Positions 1 through 9,497 of a stretch of DNA of 64,000 bases are shown here, one piece after another. A model generated the notes under the pieces. That model was not told the origin of the DNA and did not search any database. It saw nothing but the letters and a program-made list of their open reading frames with translations. The stretch is from Allohahella sp002354735 (GTDB lineage Bacteria > Pseudomonadota > Gammaproteobacteria > Pseudomonadales > Oleiphilaceae), in contig NZ_CP172312.1 of assembly GCF_047946665.1 (NCBI RefSeq), positions 4,216,001 through 4,280,000 of the forward strand, written 5' to 3'. How positions within the stretch are numbered: the stretch's first letter is position 1; the number at the start of each line of letters is the position of its first letter. The translations under genes and the position numbers were made by a program.

Positions 1-1621
1 TGCTTTCTGCAGCCAGCATCTGTTCCCGAGTGGCTTCACTGATATGCTGATTGGTCACACTGATCGCTCCGACAGCTTGCAGGATAGTGGTTATGGCATT
101 GGTCGAGGTGTCGGCCTGTTGCAGTGTTACTTCGGCTTTTTGGCGACCGCGCTCGATACTGCCAACAACGAGTTCCGTGCCCGAATGCAACTCACCGATC
201 ATCTGCTGAATTTGTGCCGTGCTGTCTTGAGTGCGTTTGGCGAGGTTTCTTACTTCATCTGCGACTACAGCGAAGCCGCGTCCCTGCTCACCAGCTCTGG
301 CAGCTTCGATAGCTGCGTTGAGCGCCAGCAGGTTGGTCTGTTCAGCAATACCTCTGATTACCTCCAGGACAGAGCCGATCTGATCAGTACTCCTGACCAG
401 AGCCCTGATGTCTTCAGCAGTCTCCTGAATCTGTGAGGCCAGAAGTGACATGGCGTGCGTAGTGCTGCCGATACTGTTGCGTCCGGCTTCACAGGCTGCA
501 ACCGCCGCCTCGACCTGTGCGACCGCTGCACTGGTGCTGTCGTTGATGCCTTTGACGGTCACAGCCATTTCGTTGCTCGCCGTGGCCACTTGATCTGCTT
601 CAGACATCATGTCTGTTGCCGTGCTGCAGGTGGCCTTGCTGACGGTCGCGCTCTCGTCTGCCATTCGCTGCAATGCAGAGCCGGTACTCGCCACTTGAAG
701 CAGACTTTGCTGAAACTTCTCGAACATTCGATTCAACGCACGGGCGATATCACCAATCTCATCCTGTCGGTCATAACGAATTCTTCGGCCGAGATCAGAC
801 TGACGTTCGATGTCGCCGATGACCTTGGTAAGCCGACTGACTGGGCGGGTGATGGAAAATGCCAGACCTCCGCCGACAATTATCGTGATACAGGCGGCTA
901 CGGCAAGAATCACGAGCACTGAAGTGGAGAGATCTGCTGCTCTGGAAATCAGAGATCTTCGGGCCTCTGAGACGCGCCCAGCAGAAACCCCCATCCGCTC
1001 TCCGGTGGCAACGACACCATCACTGGCTGCCTTGACCGCCTCGGCCGCCGACGCCAGTAAGCCTTCGAACATGCTGTTCATCGCAAGACTGTGGCCCTGG
1101 GCCTGACCGACCTGTGCACGAATGGCGAAGGGCTCTGCATCAGCCTGGACAAGTTCGAAGGCCGTCGTCATGGGTTGGTTGAATCTATCGATGTAGTACT
1201 CGAGGACTTCTGCTGACTCAGCAGTCTCCTCACTGTTCTGCGAAATTTCGTCGAGTTTGGCGCGCAACGCCAGTTCAGCCTTTTTAGCCTCGGTAATGGC
1301 GTTTGGCTCGCCGGTGATCACGGAGTCGAATCGCCAGTAGATGAGAATGTTGTACTGGTTATACGCTTCCAGCACCAGGGACTGCAGTTTCATCACAGCC
1401 TGCTGCCTGTCGAGTAGACCAGACTGTTCCTGGAGGGTGAGGTTCTGGTTATCGACCGCCTCTCCGACCTTGTCAGCCGTGCCATGCATCTTGTCTACCT
1501 CGGACCCGACAAACACGAAGCTGACGATGAGCACAAGGACGAAGAGCGCGCTCATCAGCAGTGCGCGCTGCAGTATGCCGAAGCGGGTGAAAAAGCTTGA
1601 TGTCGGGGAATCTGGGTTCAT
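1..1621 (-). CDS. Methyl-accepting chemotaxis protein, 3' end beyond window
   Basis: Translating the minus strand from the ATG at 1621 gives 540 codons with no stop before the window edge, so the C-terminus is missing. There is an N-terminal membrane segment near residues 18-40, a periplasmic helical region of about 180 residues, a second membrane segment and a HAMP region (SITRPVSRLTKVIGDIE). The cytoplasmic signalling hairpin contains the conserved tip IRGIAEQTNLLALNAAIEAA and the following RGFAVVADEVRNLA. This is a transducer that would control CheA. The ligand cannot be read from the sequence. It is the first of three receptors in the window. Confidence 0.95.
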   Translation of the reverse strand, partial: MNPDSPTSSFFTRFGILQRALLMSALFVLVLIVSFVFVGSEVDKMHGTADKVGEAVDNQNLTLQEQSGLLDRQQAVMKLQSLVLEAYNQYNILIYWRFDSVITGEPNAITEAKKAELALRAKLDEISQNSEETAESAEVLEYYIDRFNQPMTTAFELVQADAEPFAIRAQVGQAQGHSLAMNSMFEGLLASAAEAVKAASDGVVATGERMGVSAGRVSEARRSLISRAADLSTSVLVILAVAACITIIVGGGLAFSITRPVSRLTKVIGDIERQSDLGRRIRYDRQDEIGDIARALNRMFEKFQQSLLQVASTGSALQRMADESATVSKATCSTATDMMSEADQVATASNEMAVTVKGINDSTSAAVAQVEAAVAACEAGRNSIGSTTHAMSLLASQIQETAEDIRALVRSTDQIGSVLEVIRGIAEQTNLLALNAAIEAARAGEQGRGFAVVADEVRNLAKRTQDSTAQIQQMIGELHSGTELVVGSIERGRQKAEVTLQQADTSTNAITTILQAVGAISVTNQHISEATREQMLAAES

Positions 1622-1744
1622 CTGCGGTCTCCCGGGCCCTAGCAGTGGTGCCACGAGAACGTCCGAAGCAAAGTCAGGTATGGGCCAGTGATCTAAGTAA
1701 AGACCCTGGATGAAGACTTTTCCATCTTATCCGCCGATCCGGGC

Positions 1745-2668
1745 TCAGTAATCCTTCCTGAACGAGAATTCTTCCAGCTCTTTTTTCAGTGCGCGGTGAT
1801 ACATCGGGATGCTGATCCACGAGTACAGCACCAGTGCCACCCAGCCGAGTGAAAGCACCAGCGAAGTAGTCGGGTAACCAAGATCGAGGATAGCCCTGGC
1901 AAGGAGATTGAAGAAGAGAAAGGCCATGATGATGACGAACGCGCCTTTGGTATTGCCAAGCGCAGCGATCTTCGAGTTCAGGCGCCACCAGAGACCGAGG
2001 AAGGGATTGCGCCGCATCTTGACGTGGCTGAACAGGCGGAGCGCTTCTTTCGATGAAGGGTTATTGCTGATGACGAACTTGGCGTGGTATTCGGCGTCGT
2101 CACTGTTGCCCAGCGCTAGCTGTATCTTGCCCATCAGTAGGTTGGCATCGGCGTCGCCGGCGTCTGCACGCAGGGCTTCCCTGGCATGCTGCAAGGCCAG
2201 GTCGAACTTGCCGCCGGAAAGATAGAATTCGCCCAAAGCGACTTCGAGCCGCCGCGAGTCAGGCTCGAGGCTCGCGGCCTGCTTCAGGCACGCTTCTGCT
2301 GCCGGGCGGTCATCCAGGTGCAGATAGATTTCGCTTAGCATAAACAGTGGTTCGGCATTCTGAGGCTCCAGCGACTGTGCTTGCTCACAGAACTGGATTG
2401 CTTCCCTGGGGCGGTTCTTGAGGGTGCACAGACGAGCATAGCTGAGGTAGAACCAGGCTGTATTCGGGTCCAGGCTAAGCGCTATTTTCAGTTCATGCTC
2501 ACCGGCGTGGAGGCGGCCCTGTGCAATGAGGTTCGAAGCCAGCAAGGCGTGCGGCAGGGCACTCTGGGGATCATCCGCCAGCACCTGTTTCAGGAGGTCG
2601 ATGGCCTGGGCATGCTGGCCAAGGCGCATGGCCCGCCAGATCGACTCGATTCTATAGGTCTCCATCAA
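1745..2668 (-). CDS. TPR-repeat protein with C-terminal membrane segments
   Basis: This 307-residue protein begins with about six tandem tetratricopeptide-type helical pairs (roughly residues 10-210; for example LPHALLASNLIAQGRLHAGE and PLFMLSEIYLHLDDRPAAEA). Two hydrophobic segments follow near residues 235-285, and the C-terminus is charged (KKELEEFSFRKDY). TPRs bind partner proteins. Its start overlaps the stop of the upstream membrane-protein gene by 4 nt, which indicates translational coupling. It is the last gene of an AAA ATPase / membrane protein / TPR cassette. The substrate is unknown. It presumably sits at the inner membrane with the TPR part in the cytoplasm, which is inferred. 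Confidence 0.8.
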   Translation of the reverse strand: MMETYRIESIWRAMRLGQHAQAIDLLKQVLADDPQSALPHALLASNLIAQGRLHAGEHELKIALSLDPNTAWFYLSYARLCTLKNRPREAIQFCEQAQSLEPQNAEPLFMLSEIYLHLDDRPAAEACLKQAASLEPDSRRLEVALGEFYLSGGKFDLALQHAREALRADAGDADANLLMGKIQLALGNSDDAEYHAKFVISNNPSSKEALRLFSHVKMRRNPFLGLWWRLNSKIAALGNTKGAFVIIMAFLFFNLLARAILDLGYPTTSLVLSLGWVALVLYSWISIPMYHRALKKELEEFSFRKDY

Positions 2669-3078
2669 TGGCTTGCCTGCTCCTTCACGTAGCGGTAAAC
2701 CGCGTAGGGCGCCGACTGCTTCAGCACCACGAGATAGAGGGCGAGGAAGAAAATGCCTTTCGACAATATTCTGATGTAGGGTGCTGTGGCTTCGAGTGCG
2801 AATCCGACAAACTCAGTAAGGTATACCGCACCGATAGAGAAGCCCAGCCAGACCAGAATGCCGGCGATGCTAATGCCGATCTCTTTTTTCAAAGTAGGGC
2901 TGCCGAGCAGATAGCCGTTAGCGATCACCCATACGAAGGGTAGCCAGTACTGACCCTGCAACGGTGGCACCCAAAGCAGCGGCAGAAAGATGCTGACAAA
3001 GAAGATTGCGGTAGGATCGACGATGAAATTCTCCTGCAGCCGCGGTTTCGGCTCGTCGATAATGTCGTAACCCGGCAT
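2665..3078 (-). CDS. Small membrane protein of the AAA/TPR cassette
   Basis: This is a 137-residue protein I do not recognise. It has about four hydrophobic segments (near residues 22-40, 44-58, 68-95 and 100-125) and a polar N-terminus with EPKPRLQENF. It lies 15 nt downstream of the AAA ATPase gene and overlaps the TPR gene by 4 nt, so the three are almost certainly one transcript. By position it could be the membrane anchor or target on which the ATPase acts. That role is inferred; no catalytic motif is visible. Confidence 0.7.
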   Translation of the reverse strand: MPGYDIIDEPKPRLQENFIVDPTAIFFVSIFLPLLWVPPLQGQYWLPFVWVIANGYLLGSPTLKKEIGISIAGILVWLGFSIGAVYLTEFVGFALEATAPYIRILSKGIFFLALYLVVLKQSAPYAVYRYVKEQASH

Positions 3079-3093
3079 CAGTACGTCACCATA

Positions 3094-4401
3094 TCAGTTG
3101 CCATGCTTCTGGAGGAACTCGACGACTTCATTGTAGCGGCCGCCATCATTGGCATAGCGGGCGTAGTTTCGCGCCGTGGTCATCCACTCTGTCGTGGTGG
3201 GCCGGCTCTCGCCAACAGCCTGCTTGAAATGGCGCATGCCTATGGCGACTTCCCGATCGGCTTCCATCGATTCGTCAATCGCTTCATCTGCCGCCATGTC
3301 GATGAGGTTCGAAAGATCAGCTCCCGAGTAACCGACAGTCTTGGCAGCAATCAGTTCGAAATCTATGTCGTCCTCACTTGGTCGGCCTTTCATCTCATGA
3401 CGCAGAATGGCTGCACGTGCAAGCTTGTCTGGCGGGGGAACGAAGAACATGCGGTCAAAACGCCCAGGCCTCAGGAAAGCTGAGTCTATGGCCCAGGGTA
3501 CGTTGGTCGACGCCAGCACCAGTACACCTTCGTTGTTCTGCGCGTAGCCATCGAGCTCAGTCAGAAATTGGCTTACGGTGTTGCTGCTCGAGCTGCTTCG
3601 CGCATGCTCACGCTTGCCAGCCAGGGCTTCGAGCTCGTCGAAGAACAGCACACTTGGCGTTTCATTGCGGGCCTTTTCGAAGATGGCGTGGAGCTTCTGC
3701 TCAGATTCACCGATGTACATATCGAGCACATCGGATATTTCGATGTTGAAGAAGGCGGATTTACACTCTCCGGCCGTTGCCCGTGCAAGTAATGTCTTGC
3801 CACAGCCGGGGGGGCCGTAAAGTAGCACGCCGCCGCCAACTTTCTTCTTGAATCGCTGAAACAGTGAGGGTTTCTGGAAGGGCAGAATGATCTTCTTGTG
3901 AATCTGCTTCTTGATATTGACCAAGCCCACCACGTCGTCGAAGGTCGTGGTGGCCTGACGGTAGCGCGCGAGCTGCGTCACTTCCGCGAAATCGGTTTTT
4001 TCGACAATCTTCAGCTTTGCTTTAGCATCCTGCAGTTCGAGCCGAGCGTCGAGATTCTCGGACCGGACACTCGGGTCGTTGCGGGCGGCCTTGAGGTAAA
4101 GCGTCCGTGCTTCGCGGCCGCGGCCCTGGTCGAGTAGTGCCTCGATGAGAAGCGTGAACTGCTGGCTCTGCAGAGTATCGGCGAAAGCGCTCAGGAGCGC
4201 TTCGTCGCTGGCACCAGCAATGGCGCCAGCTATCTCACGAACTTCGCTATCGTCAAGTGTCGGGCTGAGGGCGGGTATGAAGCGTAGCGCTTCACCCGGC
4301 TCATTGCGGCCGACATAGGCCAGCAGAATGACCTTCGCCAGATGAGGCGAAGGCGCGGCGTCAAAAGCTGAGACAAGGCTATTGAGCGTGGACTGATCCA
4401 T
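3094..4401 (-). CDS. AAA+ ATPase, classic AAA clade, with helical-repeat N-terminus
   Basis: This 435-residue protein has an N-terminal region of about 145 residues made of helical, TPR-like repeats, followed by one AAA module. Visible motifs are Walker A GPPGCGKT (196-203), Walker B VLFFDE (251-256) and the second region of homology ending RPGRFDRMFF, which carries the arginine fingers. The C-terminal helical lid contains GYSGADLSNLIDMAADEA. There is no FtsH-type zinc protease domain, so it probably remodels or extracts a protein rather than degrading it. The start follows a GGAG ribosome site 4 nt away. It heads an operon with a membrane protein and a TPR protein. The substrate is unknown. 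Confidence 0.85.
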   Translation of the reverse strand: MDQSTLNSLVSAFDAAPSPHLAKVILLAYVGRNEPGEALRFIPALSPTLDDSEVREIAGAIAGASDEALLSAFADTLQSQQFTLLIEALLDQGRGREARTLYLKAARNDPSVRSENLDARLELQDAKAKLKIVEKTDFAEVTQLARYRQATTTFDDVVGLVNIKKQIHKKIILPFQKPSLFQRFKKKVGGGVLLYGPPGCGKTLLARATAGECKSAFFNIEISDVLDMYIGESEQKLHAIFEKARNETPSVLFFDELEALAGKREHARSSSSSNTVSQFLTELDGYAQNNEGVLVLASTNVPWAIDSAFLRPGRFDRMFFVPPPDKLARAAILRHEMKGRPSEDDIDFELIAAKTVGYSGADLSNLIDMAADEAIDESMEADREVAIGMRHFKQAVGESRPTTTEWMTTARNYARYANDGGRYNEVVEFLQKHGN

Positions 4402-4502
4402 GAAACTCCTGCACAGGGCGCTGGGCGTTGATTCGCTGTCGGATCATACCCCACTTCGCGGGCAGCCTCCTAGCAACAGTCCCAGCAAAGGAGGACCGCA
4501 GC

Positions 4503-4910
4503 CTAGTGCAGAAGTTGGTTCTCTTCCGAGACCTGCTCGTTGAGTGTCCAGAAGTCGTACAGCACACCTAACAAAAACAGACCACCGGTGAAGAAATACA
4601 ATATGGCGGTGATCCACTTGCCCAGGTATAGGCGATGTAGGCCGAATACGCCGAGGAAGGTCAGTAGCACCCAGGCAATGGTGTAATTGGTGCTGCCCGC
4701 GGTATAGCGTCTATCTGCGGAGCGGTCCATCGACGGAATGAGAAACAGATCTATCAGCCAGCCGATGCCGAGCAAGCCAAGGGTGAAGAACCAGATTGTG
4801 CCCGTGATGGGGCGGCCATAATAGAAACGGTGCGCGCCTAGAAAGCCAAATATCCATAACAGGTAACCGATGATCTTGCTGTGGGTATCGGACGGTACCG
4901 TAGTCTGCAT
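4503..4910 (-). CDS. TM2-domain protein with two TM2 modules
   Basis: This 135-residue membrane protein carries two copies of the TM2/NINE signature: FGFLGAHRFYYGRPITG near residue 22 and FLGVFGLHRLYLGKWITA near residue 85. Each is followed by a second hydrophobic segment ending in a DLF/DFW motif. The gene therefore looks like an internal duplication of the usual 70-80 residue unit. TM2 proteins are inner-membrane proteins of poorly defined function. GAGG sits 5 nt before the ATG. It is upstream of, and on the same strand as, the AAA cassette, but about 100 nt separate them. Confidence 0.8.
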   Translation of the reverse strand: MQTTVPSDTHSKIIGYLLWIFGFLGAHRFYYGRPITGTIWFFTLGLLGIGWLIDLFLIPSMDRSADRRYTAGSTNYTIAWVLLTFLGVFGLHRLYLGKWITAILYFFTGGLFLLGVLYDFWTLNEQVSEENQLLH

Positions 4911-4976
4911 GCGTGCCTCGTTTTACGTGCTGGGTGATAAATACAGCTACGCCCAGACGAGCCGCTTGGCTCTTCT

Positions 4977-5855
4977 TCAAGCCTGGTGTCGGTGCATCTG
5001 GCGGTATGCTGTGGGCGAATGGCCCATGATCTTCTTGAACAGTCTCGAAAAGTAGTAGCTGTCATCGTACCCAAGTGCAGAGCTGATGGCGCGGAAGCTC
5101 AGACTGGTAGTATCGAGCAGTTGGCAGGCCTGCTCAATTTTAAGATGAAGAAAGTGCTGAATTGGTGATTCTCCAGTCAACGCCTTATAACGGGTAGCGA
5201 AGTGGGCCTCAGAAAGACCGGCAATCTCTGCGAGCTGCGCAAGGGTGAGTCGTTCGTCCAGATGCTCTCTCATGTAGCCATGAATATCGTCGATTGCCAG
5301 CGCAGGTTTCGAAGCTTCGATATCGCTACTGAGCGGTATGGCAGTCAATAGCTGCCGCAGTCGATTCGACGCGTGGATGAGTCGGGCGAGGCGATAGCCG
5401 GTATGCTGCACGGCGAGGAGGCCGTTGAAGTCGACAAGCAGGCGGGACTGCTGGCCGACGTGGCGTATCCATTTTCCACCGAAGCCGAGTTGATCGCAGA
5501 AAAGATCGGCGAGCTCACCGCCGAAGTGCACCCAGTGCACGGTCCACGGATGGCCGGGGTCCGCTGTATAGCGGTGTGAGGCGCCACGAGGAAGCAACAG
5601 CAGATCTCCCGGCGTGACCGTCAGGGGCTCACCCTCTACATTCAGCCAGGCCTGGCCGTCGCTGCAATAGATCAAAAGATTGTCCGAATGCTGCTGCCGG
5701 TGCATATGGTGACCGGCAGCGTGCCGGTAGTGACCGAAAGCCAGAGGATAAAGGTCACGGGTGAGGGGGTGACGTGCCAGCTCCTGTGCCACGGGGCCTG
5801 GTACCATATACCGCGTACTGCCCGGCGGCAGTGGCCACTGTGAGGTTCTCGTCAT
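4977..5855 (-). CDS. AraC-family regulator, probable activator of the valine operon
   Basis: This protein of about 292 residues has an N-terminal cupin-type sensing domain (PGDLLLLPRGASHRYTADPG) and a C-terminal double helix-turn-helix typical of AraC/XylS (LTLAQLAEIAGLSEAHFATR, then RAISSALGYDDSYYFSRLFK and GHSPTAYRQM). I chose the ATG at 5855 over the in-frame TTG at 5864 because GAGG lies 10 nt upstream of it. It is divergent from mmsA across about 140 bp. This arrangement matches mmsR-mmsAB of Pseudomonas, where MmsR activates the dehydrogenase genes in response to valine or isobutyrate. The effector here is inferred. Confidence 0.88.
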   Translation of the reverse strand: MTRTSQWPLPPGSTRYMVPGPVAQELARHPLTRDLYPLAFGHYRHAAGHHMHRQQHSDNLLIYCSDGQAWLNVEGEPLTVTPGDLLLLPRGASHRYTADPGHPWTVHWVHFGGELADLFCDQLGFGGKWIRHVGQQSRLLVDFNGLLAVQHTGYRLARLIHASNRLRQLLTAIPLSSDIEASKPALAIDDIHGYMREHLDERLTLAQLAEIAGLSEAHFATRYKALTGESPIQHFLHLKIEQACQLLDTTSLSFRAISSALGYDDSYYFSRLFKKIMGHSPTAYRQMHRHQA

Positions 5856-5995
5856 CAGCTTCAAGCCTCAGGCAACTCGTAAATAACAGGTATGAATCGA
5901 AAGATAGTCCATTACTGTCGAAACTTAGTCAATCCACCCGTGCTGCTGCCTCATGCTAGCATCGACGACTCAGACAGATATTCAGGTGAAAGATC

Positions 5996-7486
5996 ATGAA
6001 GCAGGTGCCACTCTTCCTCGAAGGCGAATTCGTCCAGAGCCAGACAACGGAATGGATCGATGTTACCAATCCAGCGACGGGGGAAGTGATTGCCCGTGCA
6101 CCAGCGACCACGGATGCTGAAATGGACCGTGCAATTGCCAGTGCCGCTGAAGCGTTCCGAACCTGGCGCGAAGTGCCGGTACCGGAGCGGTCGCGACTGA
6201 TGTTGCGTTACCAGGCCCTGCTCAAGGCACATCATGATGAGCTCGCGGAAATACTTTCCCAGGAAACAGGCAAGACTTTCGAGGATGCCAAAGGCGATGT
6301 CTGGCGTGGCATTGAAGTCGTCGAACATGCCGCGAATGCGCCATCCTTGATGATGGGTGAAACCGCGGGGAACGTCGCCCGCAATATCGACACCTACACC
6401 TACATTCAGCCGATCGGCGTGTGCGCAGGTATCACGCCCTTCAATTTCCCGGCGATGATTCCGCTATGGATGTTCCCGATGGCCATCGTTACCGGGAACA
6501 CTTTCATCCTTAAACCCTCGGAGCAGGACCCTCTTACGCCGATGCGTTTGGCGGAGTTGTTCGAAGAAGCCGGCGCTCCAAAAGGAGTGCTCCAGGTGGT
6601 GCACGGCGGTAAACAGCAGGTCGACAGGCTGCTAAGCGACCCGGCCATCAAGGCCATTTCCTTCGTCGGTTCGGTGCCAGTGGGTCGTTATATCTATGAA
6701 ACCGGTACCCGTAATATGAAGCGGGTGCAGAGTTTCGCCGGCGCCAAGAATCACATGGTCATCATGCCTGACGCGGACAAGGATCAGGTGCTGAGTGCAT
6801 TGGTTGGTGCGTCGGTTGGTGCCGCAGGTCAACGGTGTATGGCAATTTCAGTGGCTGTATTTGTTGGCGAGGCGCAGGGCTGGATACCGGAGCTGAAAGA
6901 ACGGCTTGCCCAGGTCAGGCCCGGTGCATGGGATGACGCTGGCGCGAGTTACGGTCCGCTGATCAGCGCACAGGCTAAGACCCGTGTGGAAAAGCTGATT
7001 GGTGAAGGCGAGTCGGCCGGTGCAAGGCTTTTGCTCGATGGTCGCAACTGCAGCGTTGATGGCTTGCCGAATGGCAACTGGGTAGGTCCGACTTTGTTCG
7101 CAGGCGTGCAGGCAGACATGAGCATCTATACGGAGGAAATCTTTGGCCCCGTGCTGTGCTGTATGGAAGTCGCCTCACTGGATGAAGCGCTGGATCTCGT
7201 GAATGCCAGCCCCTACGGCAATGGTACGTCAATCTTTACCAGTTCAGGCGGCGCCGCACGGCGTTATCAGCATGAGGTCGAGGTGGGTCAGGTCGGGATC
7301 AATATTCCGATTCCGGTCCCCATGCCGTTCTTCTCCTTTACAGGCTGGAAGGGCTCGTTCTACGGTGACCAGCACGCTTACGGCAAGCAGGCCGTAAAGT
7401 TTTATACCGAGACGAAGACAGTGACGGCCCGCTGGTTCTCCAGCGATGCTGTGGCGGGCACAAATTTCTCAATACAGATGCGATAA
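5996..7486 (+). CDS. mmsA: Methylmalonate-semialdehyde dehydrogenase (CoA-acylating)
   Basis: This 496-residue enzyme is full length for the family. It shows the hallmark CAGITPFNFPAMIPLWMFPM and the catalytic cysteine in GAAGQRCMAIS (Cys281). These features separate CoA-acylating MMSDH from ordinary aldehyde dehydrogenases. It oxidises (S)-methylmalonate semialdehyde to propionyl-CoA with NAD+ and CoA, releasing CO2, in the distal valine pathway. It is the first gene of a five-gene operon and lies 15 nt before the acyl-CoA dehydrogenase gene. Regulation by the divergent AraC protein is likely. Confidence 0.95.
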   Translation: MKQVPLFLEGEFVQSQTTEWIDVTNPATGEVIARAPATTDAEMDRAIASAAEAFRTWREVPVPERSRLMLRYQALLKAHHDELAEILSQETGKTFEDAKGDVWRGIEVVEHAANAPSLMMGETAGNVARNIDTYTYIQPIGVCAGITPFNFPAMIPLWMFPMAIVTGNTFILKPSEQDPLTPMRLAELFEEAGAPKGVLQVVHGGKQQVDRLLSDPAIKAISFVGSVPVGRYIYETGTRNMKRVQSFAGAKNHMVIMPDADKDQVLSALVGASVGAAGQRCMAISVAVFVGEAQGWIPELKERLAQVRPGAWDDAGASYGPLISAQAKTRVEKLIGEGESAGARLLLDGRNCSVDGLPNGNWVGPTLFAGVQADMSIYTEEIFGPVLCCMEVASLDEALDLVNASPYGNGTSIFTSSGGAARRYQHEVEVGQVGINIPIPVPMPFFSFTGWKGSFYGDQHAYGKQAVKFYTETKTVTARWFSSDAVAGTNFSIQMR

Positions 7487-7501
7487 GCAGAGGTCTGCCA
7501 G

Positions 7502-8668
7502 ATGGATTTTGCACTGAGTGATGATCAGGTCGCCTACCGTGAAGCGGCCAAGGCCTTTGCCGATAAGGCCATGGCACCCTTTGCGAGCCAATGGGACGTC
7601 GACCACACCTTTCCGGTCGAGGTCATTCGTGAGGGGGGCGATCTAGGCTTCTGTGGGCTCTATACACCGACTGATCTGGGCGGGCTCGGTCTCTCCAGAC
7701 TGGATACCTCGATCATCGTCGAGGAGCTGGCCGCAGCTTGTCCGTCTACCGCTGCCTTCTTCACGATTCATAATATGGCTACCTGGATGGTCGCCAACTT
7801 CTCGACCGCATCCGTTAGAGAGAGTCTCACGCCACGGATGGCCAGCGGTGAGCTGCTGGGTTCCTATTGCCTCACCGAGCCGGGCTCAGGGTCCGATGCG
7901 GGTAGTCTGAAGACCAAGGCTGTTCGTGACGGCGACGAATATGTACTGACGGGCTCGAAGGCCTTCATCTCAGGCGCAGGCGCTACGCAGGTGCTGGTAG
8001 TGATGGCAAGAACAGGCGCACCGGATAGCGGGACGACTGGCATCAGCGCCTTTGTGGTACCTGCCGATAGCGACGGCATCCACTACGGCAAGCTGGAGCA
8101 GAAGATGGGCTGGCACAGTCAGCCCACTGGCCAGATCAGTTTCGATGGTGTGCGCGTGCCCGTCGAGAATCTGCTGGGTCAGGAAGGTGAGGGCTTTCGT
8201 ATTGCCATGAAGGGGCTGGATGGCGGCAGGCTGAACATCGCTACCTGTTCACTGGGTGGCGCGCAGGCTGCGCTGGAGCGTGCGCGAAACTATCTACATG
8301 AGCGCGAGCAGTTCGGCAAGCCGCTGGCAACCTTTCAAGCGCTGCAGTTCCGGCTGGCGGATATGGCCACCAACCTTGTCGCCGCTCGGCAGATGGTTCG
8401 GCTTGGGGCATGGAAGCTGGACAATGCCGATCCCGAAGCCACCCTGCATTGTGCGATGGCCAAGCGCTTCGCCACGGATGCCTGCTTCGACGTCTGTAAT
8501 GAAGCGCTCCAGCTCCACGGTGGCTACGGTTATATTCGCGAATATGCTATCGAAAAGTACGTCAGGGATCTGCGGGTTCATCAGATTCTTGAGGGCACGA
8601 ATGAAGTGATGCGCCTCATTATCGCGCGCAGGCTATTGCTCGAAGGTGTGGCAGAAGCAATCCGCTAA
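7502..8668 (+). CDS. Isobutyryl-CoA dehydrogenase (acyl-CoA dehydrogenase family)
   Basis: This 388-residue flavoprotein has the acyl-CoA dehydrogenase signatures YCLTEPGSGSDAGSL and QLHGGYGYIREYAIEKYVRD. The probable catalytic base is Glu364 in ILEGTNEVMR. The substrate is assigned from operon context: it sits between methylmalonate-semialdehyde dehydrogenase and the valine-pathway enoyl-CoA hydratase, so it most likely converts isobutyryl-CoA to methacrylyl-CoA with electron transfer to ETF. Family membership is clear; chain specificity is inferred. Confidence 0.92.
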   Translation: MDFALSDDQVAYREAAKAFADKAMAPFASQWDVDHTFPVEVIREGGDLGFCGLYTPTDLGGLGLSRLDTSIIVEELAAACPSTAAFFTIHNMATWMVANFSTASVRESLTPRMASGELLGSYCLTEPGSGSDAGSLKTKAVRDGDEYVLTGSKAFISGAGATQVLVVMARTGAPDSGTTGISAFVVPADSDGIHYGKLEQKMGWHSQPTGQISFDGVRVPVENLLGQEGEGFRIAMKGLDGGRLNIATCSLGGAQAALERARNYLHEREQFGKPLATFQALQFRLADMATNLVAARQMVRLGAWKLDNADPEATLHCAMAKRFATDACFDVCNEALQLHGGYGYIREYAIEKYVRDLRVHQILEGTNEVMRLIIARRLLLEGVAEAIR

Positions 8669-8714
8669 TGGCCTTGTCTCCAGAGGCTCACAACTACAGA
8701 AGGAAGTTCACAAT

Positions 8715-9494
8715 ATGAGCGATCTGATTCGAATCGAAAAGGATGATCATGTCGCAGTGATCACGATCGACAATCCGCCAGCCAATACCTGGACTCGCGA
8801 ATCGCTCGACGCACTCGCTGCAGCCATTGATGATCTCAATGAGGATGCTTCTATCCAGGCGCTGATCGTGACCGGGCAGGGTGGCAAGTTCTTTTCGGCT
8901 GGCGCCGATCTGAAAACCTTCGCTGATGGCGACGTGGCTAGAGCGAGTCAGATGGCGCAGGCCTTTGGCAGAGCCTTCGCCGCACTGACGAATTTCAGAG
9001 GCGTCTCAATTGCGGCAATCAACGGTTACGCCATGGGTGGCGGTCTTGAATGTGCGCTGGCCTGCGACCTCCGTATCGCCGAGGAGCACGCCCAGATGGC
9101 CCTGCCAGAGGCGAGTGTTGGACTACTGCCCTGTGCCGGCGGTACGCAGAATCTGCCCTGGCTGGTAGGCGAGGGATGGGCAAAGCGGCTCATTCTCTGT
9201 GGCGAGCGTATCGATGCAGCAAAAGCGGAGAAGATTGGTCTGGTGGAGGAGGTCGTGGCGACTGGTGAGTCGATGAGCCGTGCGCACGAACTGGCCCTAG
9301 GCGCCAGCAAGCAAAGCCCAAGCTCCATATCCCGTTGCAAACAGCTCATCATGAGCGCCCGTGAAAGTCGGTCCCAGGCTGATGGCTGGCGAATGGAGCG
9401 CGAATTGTTCATCGAGCTGTTCTCCACCGAAGATCAGAAGGAGGGTGTCCAGGCCTTCCTGGAAAAGCGGCCTGCTGAATGGAAGGGCCGCTAG
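8715..9494 (+). CDS. Enoyl-CoA hydratase, probable methacrylyl-CoA hydratase
   Basis: This is a 259-residue crotonase-fold protein. The oxyanion-hole motif is FFSAGADLKTFADGD, and the second oxyanion segment with the catalytic-loop glutamates is AMGGGLECALACDLRIA followed by LPEASVGLLPCAGGTQNLP. I chose the ATG at 8715, which follows AAGGAAG, over a longer in-frame start inside the upstream gene. In this operon it would hydrate methacrylyl-CoA to 3-hydroxyisobutyryl-CoA. The specific substrate is inferred from context. Confidence 0.92.
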   Translation: MSDLIRIEKDDHVAVITIDNPPANTWTRESLDALAAAIDDLNEDASIQALIVTGQGGKFFSAGADLKTFADGDVARASQMAQAFGRAFAALTNFRGVSIAAINGYAMGGGLECALACDLRIAEEHAQMALPEASVGLLPCAGGTQNLPWLVGEGWAKRLILCGERIDAAKAEKIGLVEEVVATGESMSRAHELALGASKQSPSSISRCKQLIMSARESRSQADGWRMERELFIELFSTEDQKEGVQAFLEKRPAEWKGR

Positions 9495-9497
9495 GCG

